DNA from: Pseudanabaena frigida
Lineage (GTDB): Bacteria; Cyanobacteriota; Cyanobacteriia; Pseudanabaenales; Pseudanabaenaceae
Assembly: GCA_003242085.1 (NCBI GenBank)
Contig: QBML01000027.1
Coordinates: forward strand, 1-64,000
Reading direction: 5' to 3'
Length of the DNA stretch: 64,000 nt
In this document: positions 42,027-52,826 of the stretch, piece after piece
Layout: every line of letters starts with the position of its first letter
How positions within the stretch are numbered: position 1 is the first letter of the stretch
The notes under the pieces: model-generated
Seen by the model: only the letters and a program-made list of their open reading frames with translations
What the model was told of the DNA's origin: nothing
Database searches by the model: none
Position numbers and translations under genes: made by a program

Positions 42027-45000
42027 ATGATTACCCTACCTGGAATTGTCATCCAAAGCAAAATATATGAGAGTTCAGCCTCAGCAGTTTATCGGGGCAT
42101 CGGAGATGATGGAAGAGCGATCGTCGTCAAAATGCTCAAGCAAGACTACCCCTCTCCCCAAGAACTGACTCGCTACAGGCAGGAATATGAAATTACCAGT
42201 TTCCTCAATCTGGAAGGAGTGATCAAGGCATCTAGTCAGCAGGACTATCAACGCACGCTCGTCATTTTCTTAGAAGATTTTGGTGGAGAGTCTCTAGAGC
42301 AATGGATGCGATCGCACCCAGAGACCTTCTGCCCGATGGAATTATCGACTTTTCTCCGTCTTGCTACAAAGCTGACAGATATTCTAGGTAAAATCCATGC
42401 CGCCCACGTCATTCATAAGGATATCAACCCTGGAAATATTGTCCTTAATCTAGAGACTGGCATTGTCAAAATTATCGACTTCGGGATTGCCACCCAATTT
42501 AGCCTCACGAATCCGACTTTCAGGAGTCCTCATGTTTTAGAAGGGACACTCGCATACTTATCTCCAGAGCAAACCGGGCGGATGAACCGATCGCTCGATT
42601 ACCGCACCGATTTTTACTCGCTTGGTGTGACGTTTTACCAACTTGTTACTGGACACCTACCATTTCCTACAACAAATATCCTGGAACTAGTCCATTGTCA
42701 TATTGCTAAACAACCTGTACTGCCACATGAACTGAATGCGACGGTTCCTAGAGCCATTTCAGACATTGTGATGAAGCTGATGGCGAAAAATGCAGAGGAT
42801 CGCTATCAGAGTGCTTGGGGCATCAAAGCAGATTTGGAACGCTGTGCTCATCAATTAGAAGCAAGCGATCGAATTGATTCCTTTCAACTTGGGTTGCATG
42901 ATGCTTCTAATCAGTTTCAAATTCCCCAGAAGTTATACGGACGAGATACAGAGATTGCAACATTATTGGCGGCGTTTGAGAGAGTAGTAGGGGGAGACTC
43001 GGAGTTACGGGGACAAGAAGTTGAGGAGAATGATAATATATCTGCGTCTTCTGCAATGATGTTGGTTTCTGGCTACGCAGGCATAGGTAAATCAGCGTTA
43101 GTGCAGGAACTCTACAAACCTATCACGGCAAAGCGCGGGTACTTTATCTCTGGTAAGTTTGACCAATTTCAGCGCAATATTCCCTACAGGGCGATCGCGG
43201 ATGCCCTGCAAAAATTGGTGCGACAACTGCTCAGTGAGCCAGATGAACAGGTCGAGCAGTGGCGATCGCTTCTCCAAACTGCCTTGGGAAGCAACGGACA
43301 ACTGATCGTTGATGTGATTCCCGAAGTAGAACTCATTATCGGCAAACAGTCATCCGTACCAGAGGTGGGAGCCACGGAAGCTCAGAATCGCTTCAATCGC
43401 GTCTTCCAGCAGTTTATCCGAGTATTCTGCTCAAAAGACCGTCCGCTCGCGATCTTTCTTGACGATTTACAGTGGGTAGATTCGGCAACACTCAAATTAA
43501 TTGAGCTAATCATGCTCGACGAGCAAATCCAATCCCTATTTCTGATTGGAGCCTATCGAGATAATGAAGTAAATCCAACGCAACCATTGGTATTAACGCT
43601 GGAGCGATTACGGAAACAAGGAGCAGTACTTCAGGAAATTGTTCTAGCACCCTTAACATTGGAACCGTTGAGTCAGTTGCTTGCTGAAACGCTATATCAA
43701 AATTCAGCCACCGTTCGTTCCTTGGCTGAGTTAGTGCTGCGTAAAACTGAAGGAAATCCTTTCTTTGTTAACGAATTTTTGAGATTTCTATATAGTGAGA
43801 ACCTATTGAGCTTTGACGCAGAACGTCTAAGCTGGCAATGGAATATTGACCAAATTCAAGCCCAAGATATCACCGATAATGTAGTGGATCTGATGCTTCT
43901 CAAGTTAAAGAAGTTGCCTAAGGTGACGCAGCAAATGCTCTGCTTAGCTGCTTGTGTGGGGGCTGAATTTAATTTGGAGACGTTGGTGATTGTTTGTGAG
44001 CAGTCTCCTCAAGCAATTTCTTTGGATTTGCTCGCAGCGGTACAAGCTGGATTAATTCAACCCCAGTCAGAATTAGACGAAAACTTATTAGTACAAGAAT
44101 ATAAGTTCTTGCACGATCGCGTGCAGCAAGCTGCCTATGCCTTGATTGATGAAGCACAGAAACAAGTGGTTCATCTCCAAATTGGTCGCAATCTACTCGA
44201 AAAAACTTTGCCAGAGAGATTGTCAGAGCGGCTGTTTGAAATTGTCGATCATCTTAATCATAGTAACGATCTTGTTACAGATGAAGTAGAACGAAATGAA
44301 ATTGCACGATTAAATTTAATCGCAGGTCAGAAAGCCAAGGCAGCGATCGCCTATAGAGTATCTGGAAAATATTTGACCGCAGCGAGAGCATGGCTGGTAG
44401 CGTCTAGCTGGCAAACAAACTATGACCTGACCTTAGAGTTATATCAAGAAACAACAGAAGTCAACTATTTGTGCGGCGATTTTGAGCAGGTAGAATACTG
44501 GGCAGAGATCGTTCTACAAGAAGCCAAAACAGTTCTCGATACTGTGAAAGTTTACGAAGTTACAATTCAAACTAACATCTCACAGAATCAGCCGCTGAAA
44601 GCAATCAATATAGCATTGCAAGTTTTGCAACAACTGGGAATCGATTTCCAACAAATGCCTAGTCAATCGGATATTCGCCTTGAAATAGATACAATCACTG
44701 CTCTCTTCAATGAGAAAGAGGTTGAAAGCTTGATCTATTTACCAGAAATGACTGAACCGGACAAGCTAGCGGCGATGCGAATCTTATCCAGCATTACGAT
44801 CGCTGCCTATGTTGCGGCTCCTGATTTGATGCCTCTGCTTGTGTCTAAACAAGTAAACTTATCAATTCAATCTGGTAATGCTGTTGTATCTCCCTTTGCC
44901 TATGCATTTTACGGATTAATTCTTTGTGGAACGATTGGGAACATTGAGATTGGGTACGAGTTTGGACAACTTGCGCTAAATCTATTGTCACACCTTAATG

Positions 45001-48000
45001 TTCATTCTCTTAGAGCTAGAACATTACTTATTGTGAATAACTTTATTATTCATTGGAAAGAGCATATTAGAAACACAACCCAGCCCTTGCTAGAAGCCTA
45101 CCAAAGAGGTTTAGAAGTTGGAGATTTAGAGTTTGCTGCTTATTCCGCTCATTGTTATTGCTTCCAATTCTACGCAGTTGGAAAGGAACTTGTAGAAGTT
45201 GACCGCGAGATGACGAAATACAATGAAGCAATTCGTCAAATCAAACAGAAAACGGTGCTAACCTGGAACCAAATATATCACCAGGCGATCGCAAATTTGA
45301 TGGGCTTTTCGGTTAGCCTAACTCGCCTAGTTGGCGAATTCTACAATGAAGAAAATGGATTGCCACAACATGAAGTAACAAATGATGGAACGGCAATGTT
45401 TATTGTCTTTTTCCATAAACTTTTCCTGTGCTACCTATTTTCTGAGTATGCTCAGGCAGTTAAAAACTCAACCATAGCAGAACGTTATTTAATCGGAATA
45501 ACAGGCACACCTCTTGGTCCCTTTTACTATTTATATGATTCACTGGCAAGACTCGCCATATACTCTGAAAGCGCCACTCAAGTACAGGAGGAACTCCTTA
45601 AAAAAGTTAAGGTTAGTCAGGAGAAAATGAAGCAATGGGCACAGTATGCGCCAATGAATTGTTTGCATAAATATTATCTGGTGCAAGCAGAGATTGCACG
45701 AGTTCTAAGTCAGTGGTTTGAAGCAGAGGAATTCTATGAACAAGCAATTCAAGGAGCGAGGGAAAATGAATATATCCAGGAAGAGGCGTTAGCTTATGAA
45801 TTAGCCGCCAAACATTACTTATCCCGTGGTAGAGAAAAGTTTGCCCAACTCTACATGAAAGAAGCCCACTACTGCTATGAGCGATGGGGTGCAACAGCAA
45901 AGGTCAAAGATTTAGAAACTCGCTATCCACAGTTTTTCCCTCAGTCGTCCAGTGTGACTTCCACGCCAATCCGCACTACTGCTGGAACTACCTCGAATAC
46001 CCAAAATATCGCTTTCGATTTAGCGACGGTGATGAAAGCATCTCAAGCAATTTCGAGTGAAATTGAACTGGAGCAGTTGCTCAGTTCTCTAATGCAGACT
46101 CTAATTGAAAATGCGGGGGCACAAACTGGATGCCTGCTTTTAGAGAACGCAGGCGAATGGAGAATCGACGCAGATTGTGAACTACTTGAAGGGGAACGTG
46201 TCTGCACTACTCAAGTGCTGCAATCATCTCCAATCACGAATCGCTTACCTGAATCAGTCATTCAATATGTGATCCGAACTCATGAATCGGTCATCCTCAA
46301 TGATGCAACTCGTGAAGGTCATTTCATCAACGATCCATACATTCAACGCAACCAAACTCAGTCACTGCTCTGTTTGCCACTGCTGAATCAAAGCAAGCTC
46401 GTTGGCGTGTTGTATCTAGAAAATCAATTAGCGGCTGGAGCCTTTACACCAGAGCGATCGCAAGTCTTAAATCTGCTATCCACTCAGGCAGCGATCGCGA
46501 TCGAAAAAGCCAAACTTTACTCAAAGCTCCGCGCTAGCGAAAGTCAGATGACTCAATTTCTCGAAGCGATTCCCGTAGGTATCGGCATTATTGACGCGAT
46601 GGGTCGCCCTTACTATGTCAATCAGCGGGGCATTGAGCTTATGGGTAAAGGCGTTGATCCTGCTGCCACACCGGAGCAGCTTTCAGAGATTTATCAACTA
46701 TATGTGACGGGAACGAATCAAATCTATCCAACAGAGAGAATGCCAATCATTCGGGCGTTGAGTGGTGAGCGCACGAGGGCTGATGATGCAGATATTCACC
46801 AAAATAACTTAACCATTCCAGTTGAGGCATGGGGTACTCCCGTCTTTGATGAACAAGGGAATGTAGTGTATGCGATCGCTGCTTTTCAAGACATCACCGA
46901 GCGCAAACAAGCCGAGAAACTGTTAGCTGACTACAACCATGTCTTAGAGCAACAAGTAACTGAGCGGACATTGCTCCTTTCACAGGAGATTGAAGAACGC
47001 CAACGAGTCGAAAACGCTCTGCGACAGAGTGAAGATTACCGCAGGCTGACGATGGACTTTACTCACATCGGTAGTTGGAACTGGAATATCGTGGAGAATA
47101 AAACGGACTGGAACGATAACCACGCTCGATTACTGGGATTAGTTCCTGATGAAGTTGAGAGCAGCTATCAGGCATGGCGCGATCGCGTACATCCAGAAGA
47201 TATCGATCGGATTGAGCAAGCTGTTACAGCAGCATTGACAACTCATACCGATTTTGAAGCCGAATATCGAGTTATTTATCCAGATGGCAACATCCGATGG
47301 CTTGTCGGCAGAGGTCGAGGCATATATAACGCAGATGGACAGCCTGTGCAAATGTTGGGTGTGATTCTCGACATTAGCGAACAGCGAGACGCTGCACTGC
47401 TCGAACGCAAGCGAGCTGAGGAAGCTTCAATCTTGGAAGAGCGCAACCGTATGGCGCGAGAAATTCACGATACGCTAGCGCAAGCTTTTACTGGAATCCT
47501 GCTGCATATTGGAGCAGCGACGGAGCAGATTACAAAGAGCCCAGAGAGGGCACAGGCTCACATGGAAACAATCGATGAATTAGCACGCACTGGACTGGCT
47601 GAAGCTCGGAGATCGGTGACCACGCTCCGACCAAAACTGTTAGAGGAGGGAGACTTATATCGTGCCCTCAATCGCCTAACTGCTCAAATGAAATCTTCTA
47701 CAAATACTCATATCACCTGTGAAATCATCGGTGTCGTCTATGCTTTATCGCCCGATGTTGAAAATAACCTATTACGTATTGGGCAAGAAGCATTAACCAA
47801 CGCCATTAAATATGCCCGCGCTACGGTAATTCAAGTTGAATTAGTCTATGGGGAGACGCAATGTCTTTTGCGGATTAAAGATGATGGACAGGGATTTGAA
47901 GTTGACCAAGTGTACCCAACGAAGGGATTTGGTTTATTGGGGATGAGCGAACGGGTTGAACAGATTGGAGGTGAATTAATCATCCGCAGTCAGCCCGATC

Positions 48001-48038
48001 GAGGTACAGAGATTATTGTAATCGTGAATCGGGAGTAA
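42027..48038 (+). CDS. Giant multidomain Ser/Thr kinase - AAA ATPase - GAF - PAS - sensor histidine kinase
   Basis: A 2003-residue protein with, in order: Ser/Thr protein kinase (about 1-270; Lys35, HKDINPGNIVLN loop, DFGIAT); AAA-type ATPase (about 300-620; P-loop GYAGIGKS at 349-356); helical TPR-like repeats (about 690-1290); GAF (about 1340-1500); two PAS domains (about 1506-1624 and 1668-1790); HisKA_3 dimerisation helix with His1814 in REIHDTL; and HATPase (about 1900-2003). This is the known cyanobacterial trifunctional kinase layout. The response regulator gene starts 3 bases later, so they are one two-component system. The signal is unknown. Confidence 0.93.
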   Translation: MITLPGIVIQSKIYESSASAVYRGIGDDGRAIVVKMLKQDYPSPQELTRYRQEYEITSFLNLEGVIKASSQQDYQRTLVIFLEDFGGESLEQWMRSHPETFCPMELSTFLRLATKLTDILGKIHAAHVIHKDINPGNIVLNLETGIVKIIDFGIATQFSLTNPTFRSPHVLEGTLAYLSPEQTGRMNRSLDYRTDFYSLGVTFYQLVTGHLPFPTTNILELVHCHIAKQPVLPHELNATVPRAISDIVMKLMAKNAEDRYQSAWGIKADLERCAHQLEASDRIDSFQLGLHDASNQFQIPQKLYGRDTEIATLLAAFERVVGGDSELRGQEVEENDNISASSAMMLVSGYAGIGKSALVQELYKPITAKRGYFISGKFDQFQRNIPYRAIADALQKLVRQLLSEPDEQVEQWRSLLQTALGSNGQLIVDVIPEVELIIGKQSSVPEVGATEAQNRFNRVFQQFIRVFCSKDRPLAIFLDDLQWVDSATLKLIELIMLDEQIQSLFLIGAYRDNEVNPTQPLVLTLERLRKQGAVLQEIVLAPLTLEPLSQLLAETLYQNSATVRSLAELVLRKTEGNPFFVNEFLRFLYSENLLSFDAERLSWQWNIDQIQAQDITDNVVDLMLLKLKKLPKVTQQMLCLAACVGAEFNLETLVIVCEQSPQAISLDLLAAVQAGLIQPQSELDENLLVQEYKFLHDRVQQAAYALIDEAQKQVVHLQIGRNLLEKTLPERLSERLFEIVDHLNHSNDLVTDEVERNEIARLNLIAGQKAKAAIAYRVSGKYLTAARAWLVASSWQTNYDLTLELYQETTEVNYLCGDFEQVEYWAEIVLQEAKTVLDTVKVYEVTIQTNISQNQPLKAINIALQVLQQLGIDFQQMPSQSDIRLEIDTITALFNEKEVESLIYLPEMTEPDKLAAMRILSSITIAAYVAAPDLMPLLVSKQVNLSIQSGNAVVSPFAYAFYGLILCGTIGNIEIGYEFGQLALNLLSHLNVHSLRARTLLIVNNFIIHWKEHIRNTTQPLLEAYQRGLEVGDLEFAAYSAHCYCFQFYAVGKELVEVDREMTKYNEAIRQIKQKTVLTWNQIYHQAIANLMGFSVSLTRLVGEFYNEENGLPQHEVTNDGTAMFIVFFHKLFLCYLFSEYAQAVKNSTIAERYLIGITGTPLGPFYYLYDSLARLAIYSESATQVQEELLKKVKVSQEKMKQWAQYAPMNCLHKYYLVQAEIARVLSQWFEAEEFYEQAIQGARENEYIQEEALAYELAAKHYLSRGREKFAQLYMKEAHYCYERWGATAKVKDLETRYPQFFPQSSSVTSTPIRTTAGTTSNTQNIAFDLATVMKASQAISSEIELEQLLSSLMQTLIENAGAQTGCLLLENAGEWRIDADCELLEGERVCTTQVLQSSPITNRLPESVIQYVIRTHESVILNDATREGHFINDPYIQRNQTQSLLCLPLLNQSKLVGVLYLENQLAAGAFTPERSQVLNLLSTQAAIAIEKAKLYSKLRASESQMTQFLEAIPVGIGIIDAMGRPYYVNQRGIELMGKGVDPAATPEQLSEIYQLYVTGTNQIYPTERMPIIRALSGERTRADDADIHQNNLTIPVEAWGTPVFDEQGNVVYAIAAFQDITERKQAEKLLADYNHVLEQQVTERTLLLSQEIEERQRVENALRQSEDYRRLTMDFTHIGSWNWNIVENKTDWNDNHARLLGLVPDEVESSYQAWRDRVHPEDIDRIEQAVTAALTTHTDFEAEYRVIYPDGNIRWLVGRGRGIYNADGQPVQMLGVILDISEQRDAALLERKRAEEASILEERNRMAREIHDTLAQAFTGILLHIGAATEQITKSPERAQAHMETIDELARTGLAEARRSVTTLRPKLLEEGDLYRALNRLTAQMKSSTNTHITCEIIGVVYALSPDVENNLLRIGQEALTNAIKYARATVIQVELVYGETQCLLRIKDDGQGFEVDQVYPTKGFGLLGMSERVEQIGGELIIRSQPDRGTEIIVIVNRE

Positions 48039-48041
48039 GTC

Positions 48042-48671
48042 ATGAGCCAAACATCAGCTATTCGGATTCTGATTGTGGACGATCATGCCATTGTCCAGCA
48101 AGGATTAGCAGCCATCATCAATGAAGAAGCAGATATGACTGTGATTGGATGTGCCAAAGACGGTATTGAAGCGATCCAGTTGTTCCGTCAAGTGCAACCT
48201 GACGTGACCTTAATGGACTTACGGATGCCAAAAATGGGAGGAGTGGAAGCGATTACTGCGATTTGTGCTGAGTTTAACACGGCTCGCATCATTGTGTTGA
48301 CGACATATGATGGAGATGAAGATATTTATCGGGGACTACGAGCAGGTTCAAAGGGTTATCTACTCAAAGACTGTAAGCCCAACGAACTGCGAACTGCTAT
48401 TCGCAACGTTCACAATGGGCAGCAGTATATCCCACCTCACGTTGGTGCTAAGTTAGCACAGCGAATGACCAATCCAGAGTTAACCGATCGCGAATTAGAA
48501 GTGCTGCGATTGGTGGCACAGGGGATGAACAATCTGGAAATCGGTGCTGCCTTAAGTATTACGGAAAGCACCGTCAAATCGAATATCAATCGCATTTTAA
48601 GTAAGCTGGGAGCTAAAGATCGCACGCAGGCAACTATTATTGCCTTAAAGCGAGGGATTGCTAGCCTATAA
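48042..48671 (+). CDS. NarL/FixJ-type response regulator
   Basis: A 209-residue two-domain regulator. The receiver domain has acidic pair D13-D14, phospho-acceptor Asp59 (TLMDLRMPK) and the Lys in GYLLKDCKP. The C-terminal LuxR-type HTH is TDRELEVLRLVAQGMNN. It follows the giant kinase by 3 bases and is the natural target of its HisKA_3 output. The long run of plus-strand redox genes downstream is the nearest candidate regulon. Confidence 0.95.
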   Translation: MSQTSAIRILIVDDHAIVQQGLAAIINEEADMTVIGCAKDGIEAIQLFRQVQPDVTLMDLRMPKMGGVEAITAICAEFNTARIIVLTTYDGDEDIYRGLRAGSKGYLLKDCKPNELRTAIRNVHNGQQYIPPHVGAKLAQRMTNPELTDRELEVLRLVAQGMNNLEIGAALSITESTVKSNINRILSKLGAKDRTQATIIALKRGIASL

Positions 48672-48752
48672 GAATGCTATATGAACTTAAGTTTGCTATA
48701 AATCCAATACCTAAGGTTACCTAAATAATTGATCGATTTGTTGATTTAAATA

Positions 48753-48802
48753 TAGCCCCTGAATTGACGACAGATTTGAGTTAGTCCCCTAAATTAAGGA
48801 CA
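48753..48802. promoter_or_regulatory. Two near-identical 20-bp direct repeats before the DsbA-like gene
   Basis: TAGCCCCTGAATTGACGACA (48753-48772) and its 21-base variant with TCCCCTAAATTAAGGACA (48782-48802) are spaced about 29 bases apart, nearly three helical turns. They lie in the 210-base gap after the response regulator gene and before the DsbA-like start. They may be binding sites for that regulator. Confidence 0.4.
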
Positions 48803-48881
48803 TCAAAATAATTGTAGGAGTAAGAAAAATATTTCACAGTGCTACTTGCACGATGAACGCTCTTTCATTTAGAGGTTAAGC

Positions 48882-49460
48882 ATGAGTCACGATCTTTCTA
48901 TTGAAGCATCGGGCGATCGCAACCAGTTAGTTTTACCACCTTCCAATCGAGACTATCGACAAGGCTCGCTTAATGCCAAAGTTGTTCTAGTTGAGTATGG
49001 AGATTATCAATGTCCTCAATGTGGCGAACTCCACGCCTTAATTAAGACCATTCACGAGCAGCTCGATGTAACATTCCCTGAGGAAAATCATCTCTGCTTT
49101 GTGTTTCGACAGTTCCCTCAACCTCAAGTCTATCCTCAAGCTCAAAAGGCAGCAGAGGCAGCACTAGCAGCAGGGGCACAGGGTCAGTTTTGGCAGATGC
49201 ATAACATACTGTTCGACCATCAACAAGATTTAGGAAACGGCTATTTGGTGGAGTATGCCAATCGTCTAGGACTCAATATTCCCCAATTTCTCCGAGAGAT
49301 GACTAGAGATGTGCATGTCGATCGCATCAATCAAGATATTGAAAGTGGCTTACGCAGTGGAGTAACGACTGCCCCTGCACTGTTTATTAACGGAGATCGG
49401 TATACCAGTCGCTGGAATATGGATCGGTTGATGGCAGTTATTACCACTGCAAATTCTTAA
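48882..49460 (+). CDS. DsbA-family thioredoxin-fold oxidoreductase
   Basis: A 192-residue DsbA-like protein with the active site Cys44-Pro-Gln-Cys47 (YQCPQCGE), thioredoxin helix insertion and TTAPALFING with the cis-Pro loop. There is no signal peptide, so it is more like the cytoplasmic DSBA-like or FrnE group than a periplasmic oxidase. It begins the plus-strand redox gene run. GAGGTTAAGC stands before ATG 48882. Confidence 0.92.
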   Translation: MSHDLSIEASGDRNQLVLPPSNRDYRQGSLNAKVVLVEYGDYQCPQCGELHALIKTIHEQLDVTFPEENHLCFVFRQFPQPQVYPQAQKAAEAALAAGAQGQFWQMHNILFDHQQDLGNGYLVEYANRLGLNIPQFLREMTRDVHVDRINQDIESGLRSGVTTAPALFINGDRYTSRWNMDRLMAVITTANS

Positions 49461-49542
49461 ATTTTCTGATTCCTAGTCCCAAACAACAGGTCACTAAAGA
49501 TAGTTCTACGCAGTTTTATCAACTTACTTTTGGCAGCTAAAA

Positions 49543-50181
49543 ATGAAACTCGTCTCTGTCAACGTCGGACTTCCCCGTGAAGCGATCTGGAATGGAAGAC
49601 CAGTGAGAACTGGAATTTTCAAAGAGCCTATTAACGAGCGGGTGATGGTGCGATCGCTCAATTTAGACGGTGACGGACAAGCCGATCTAACCGTTCATGG
49701 CGGATTAGAAAAAGCAGTCTATGTCTATCCGTTTGAGCATTACGATTACTGGCGACGTGAATTACCTGACACAGAGTTGACTCTGGGCAACTTCGGTGAA
49801 AATTTCACCACCACTGGGCTGAGAGAAGAGGAATTGAATATTGGCGATCGCTTTCAGATCGGCAATGTCAAACTGATGGTGACGCAGCCGCGCCTACCTT
49901 GCTACAAACTAGTGATTCGGTTTGGGCGATCGGATATGGTGAAACGCTTTCTTGCCAGTCGTCGGACAGGATTTTACTTCTCCGTTTTGCAAGAGGGCGA
50001 AGTCGGAACTGGAGACACTCTCGAGTTGGTTAGCCGGGATGAGAACCATATTACGGTTGCCGATATTACTCAACTATATACCCGCGAGCAGAACAATCCA
50101 GAGTTACTTCACCGTGCTGCTCAATTAGAAGCATTACCCGCCAGTTGGCGCGACTACTTTCAGCAACAGAGCCTTCGTTAG
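49543..50181 (+). CDS. MOSC-domain protein (YiiM-like)
   Basis: A 212-residue MOSC protein. [18 protein letters not shown] and GNFGENFTT are the signature parts, and RLPCYKL carries the conserved Cys that binds sulfur or molybdenum cofactor sulfur in MOSC domains. YiiM-like members reduce N-hydroxylated compounds with molybdenum cofactor and so help detoxify. That role would suit the neighbours. No other molybdenum gene is close. Confidence 0.9.
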   Translation: MKLVSVNVGLPREAIWNGRPVRTGIFKEPINERVMVRSLNLDGDGQADLTVHGGLEKAVYVYPFEHYDYWRRELPDTELTLGNFGENFTTTGLREEELNIGDRFQIGNVKLMVTQPRLPCYKLVIRFGRSDMVKRFLASRRTGFYFSVLQEGEVGTGDTLELVSRDENHITVADITQLYTREQNNPELLHRAAQLEALPASWRDYFQQQSLR

Positions 50182-50218
50182 GCTTAGAAATTACGATAAG
50201 TTCATAAGGAGTAATCTC

Positions 50219-51088
50219 ATGACCGCATTTCGTACCGTTTCGATCGATGGTTTAGATATTTTCTACCGCGAAGCTGGTTCCCGCAGCAATCCAACGATTC
50301 TGCTATTGCACGGCTTTCCAACCTCCTCTCACATGTTCCGCAATCTGATTCCTGCACTTGCCGATCGCTTCCATCTCGTTGCCCCTGACTATCCCGGCTA
50401 CGGCAACAGCTCGATGCCAAGCGTGAATGAGTTTGACTACACGTTCGATCGCCTAGCTGAGATTGTGGAGAAATTCATTACTGCGATCGATCTCAAGAAA
50501 TACAGCCTTTACGTGATGGATTATGGTGCGCCTATTGGCTACCGCATTGCGGCTAAATATCCAGAGCGAGTAGAAGCGTTGATTGTACAAAATGGAAATG
50601 CTTACGAGGAAGGTTTGCGCGAATTTTGGGATCCAATCAAGGCTTACTGGCAAGTCCGCTCGCCTGAGAATGCTGACAAGCTTAGACACCTTTTTACATT
50701 AGAAGCAACTAAGTGGCAATATACCAATGGCGTTCGCAATCTTGAAGCGATCTCCCCTGATACTTGGAATATGGATCAGCCATTCCTCGATCGTTCTGGC
50801 AATGAGGAGATTCAACTGGCGTTGTTTTATAGCTATGGCACGAATCCACCTTTGTACCCGCAGTGGCAAGAGTATTTCCGCAGACATCAACCTCCAACCC
50901 TAATTGTTTGGGGTCAGAACGACTACATATTCCCATCTGACGGGGCTTATCCCTACAAGAGCGACCTGAAAGACGTTGAGTTCCATTTACTCGATACTGG
51001 ACATTTTGCTTTGGAGGAGGAGGGCGATGCGATCGCAAGCTACATCGGTCAATTTCTTGCGTCACGACTGCAACCTGTCCCTGCCTAA
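50219..51088 (+). CDS. Alpha/beta hydrolase with Asp nucleophile (epoxide hydrolase / haloalkane dehalogenase-like), copy 1
   Basis: A 289-residue hydrolase with the oxyanion segment [19 protein letters not shown] and the nucleophile elbow VMDYGAPIG, where Asp101 replaces Ser. An Asp nucleophile is diagnostic of epoxide hydrolases and haloalkane dehalogenases, and His in [15 protein letters not shown] is the base. A near-identical second copy lies at 51889, and a dienelactone hydrolase gene lies between. ATG 50219 follows AAGGAGTAATCTC. Confidence 0.9.
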   Translation: MTAFRTVSIDGLDIFYREAGSRSNPTILLLHGFPTSSHMFRNLIPALADRFHLVAPDYPGYGNSSMPSVNEFDYTFDRLAEIVEKFITAIDLKKYSLYVMDYGAPIGYRIAAKYPERVEALIVQNGNAYEEGLREFWDPIKAYWQVRSPENADKLRHLFTLEATKWQYTNGVRNLEAISPDTWNMDQPFLDRSGNEEIQLALFYSYGTNPPLYPQWQEYFRRHQPPTLIVWGQNDYIFPSDGAYPYKSDLKDVEFHLLDTGHFALEEEGDAIASYIGQFLASRLQPVPA

Positions 51089-51163
51089 TCAACGCAACAA
51101 GGCTTGGTCGTTGACTGGACAATAATTGGACGCAATAAGTACACATCCCCGCAAGAGGAAATT

Positions 51164-51892
51164 ATGACAAATCAAAATGTAACCATTTCAGCCTTGTCTG
51201 GAGGCAGTTTTAACGCCTATTTAGCTGTACCCAGTACTCAGCCTTATGCCGCGATTGTGTTGATTCAGGAAATTCTCGGAGTCAATCAAAATATGCGCCA
51301 GACGGCTGATGATTATGCCAAAGAAGGCTATTTGGTGCTCGTGCCAGATTTGTATTGGCGGTTAGAACCTGGTGTGCAGCTTGATTCTGAAGTTAAGGCG
51401 CAGTTTGATAAAGGCTTTGAGCTACTCCAAGCCTTTGATGTGGATAGTGGCATAGAAGATTTGAAGGCAAGTCTATCTTTTCTGCGGCAGTATCCCAGCC
51501 GTACAGGCAAGGTCGGCAGTCTGGGCTTCTGTTTGGGTGGCAAGCTAGCCTATCTCATGGCAATACGCACCGATGCCGATGCCAACGTGAGTTACTACGG
51601 TGTTGACATTGAAAAGAATTTAGCAGAGGCGACAAAGATTCAGAAACCGCTGATATTGCATATGGATGAAAATGACGAGTATGTGTCGCCCACCGCTCAA
51701 GCGTCCATTCAGCAAGGATTAAAGAACAACCCCCTAGTAACGATCTATCGCTATGAAGGAGTGAGCCACGGATTTAGTCGCGCGGGCAGTTCCGCTTATC
51801 GCAAAGAAGCCGCAGAATTAGCGCGCGATCGCACGTTGGCGTTTTTTAAACAGAATTTAGGCAGCGCTGTCATGCAAGGAGTAACCTCATGA
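51164..51892 (+). CDS. Dienelactone hydrolase family protein
   Basis: A 242-residue hydrolase of the DLH family. The catalytic Cys123 in [11 protein letters not shown] replaces Ser, with Asp in [11 protein letters not shown] and His in GVSHGFSR. Dienelactone hydrolases open lactones from catechol breakdown; related members act on many esters. ATG 51164 follows AGAGGAAATT. Its stop overlaps the start of the next hydrolase by 4 bases (ATGA), so translation is coupled. Confidence 0.92.
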   Translation: MTNQNVTISALSGGSFNAYLAVPSTQPYAAIVLIQEILGVNQNMRQTADDYAKEGYLVLVPDLYWRLEPGVQLDSEVKAQFDKGFELLQAFDVDSGIEDLKASLSFLRQYPSRTGKVGSLGFCLGGKLAYLMAIRTDADANVSYYGVDIEKNLAEATKIQKPLILHMDENDEYVSPTAQASIQQGLKNNPLVTIYRYEGVSHGFSRAGSSAYRKEAAELARDRTLAFFKQNLGSAVMQGVTS

Positions 51893-52758
51893 TCAGATAT
51901 CGCACAGTCTCGATTGATGGTTTGGATATTTTTTATCGTGAAGCGGGTTCCCATGATCATCCAACAATTTTGCTGTTGCATGGCTACCCAACGTCATCTC
52001 ATATGTTCCGCAATTTAATTCCTGCGCTTGCTGATCAATTCCATTTGGTTGCCCCTGACTACCCTGGCTTTGGCTATAGTTCTATGCCCAGCGTGGATGA
52101 GTTTGATTATACATTCGATCGTCTTGCCGAAGTCATGGCAGACTTTATCACCGCGATCGGATTGAAACGCTACAGCCTTTACCTGATGGATTATGGCGCT
52201 CCCATTGGTTATCGCCTTGCAACACTTTATCCAGAGCGGGTAGAGTCGTTGATTGTGCAAAATGGCAATGCCTACGAGGATGGGTTAGGCGATTTCTGGA
52301 AGCCGATGAGAGCCTATTGGCAGGACAAGACCCCCGAAAATGCCGATCGGGTGCGCCAGACTATGACCGTAGATGCCACGAAACGGTATTACACCACTGG
52401 AGTCAGAAATCTAGAAAATCTCAGTCCCGATACTTGGACTCTGGATCAATCCCTCCTCAATCGCCCTGGCAACCTTGAGATTCAACTGGCGCTGAAGTAC
52501 GACTATCAATCCAATGTGTTGCTGTATCCACAATGGCAAGCCTACCTTCGTCAATATCAACCACCCACACTAATGGTATGGGGCAAAAATGATCGGGGCT
52601 TTTTAGTTGAAGGAGCCTATGCCTACAAACGCGACTTGCAGAACCTTGAGTTCCATTTACTCGACACAGGACATTTTGCCTTGGAAGAGGAGGGGGATGC
52701 GATCGCAAGCTACATAGGTCAATTTCTAGCGTCACGACTGCAACCCATCCCTGCCTAA
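51889..52758 (+). CDS. Alpha/beta hydrolase with Asp nucleophile, copy 2
   Basis: A 289-residue paralogue of the protein at 50219, with the same length, the same elbow [11 protein letters not shown] (Asp101) and nearly identical C-terminus [18 protein letters not shown]. The DNA near the 3' ends is also very similar, so the duplication is recent compared with the rest of the block. It starts within the dienelactone hydrolase stop. The two copies probably differ in substrate range. Confidence 0.9.
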   Translation: MIRYRTVSIDGLDIFYREAGSHDHPTILLLHGYPTSSHMFRNLIPALADQFHLVAPDYPGFGYSSMPSVDEFDYTFDRLAEVMADFITAIGLKRYSLYLMDYGAPIGYRLATLYPERVESLIVQNGNAYEDGLGDFWKPMRAYWQDKTPENADRVRQTMTVDATKRYYTTGVRNLENLSPDTWTLDQSLLNRPGNLEIQLALKYDYQSNVLLYPQWQAYLRQYQPPTLMVWGKNDRGFLVEGAYAYKRDLQNLEFHLLDTGHFALEEEGDAIASYIGQFLASRLQPIPA

Positions 52759-52826
52759 TCAGGGCAAAGGTTGTTTGGCGATCGCACCATTACAAATCAA
52801 ACCGTGAACATGGAGCAAGCAGAAAC

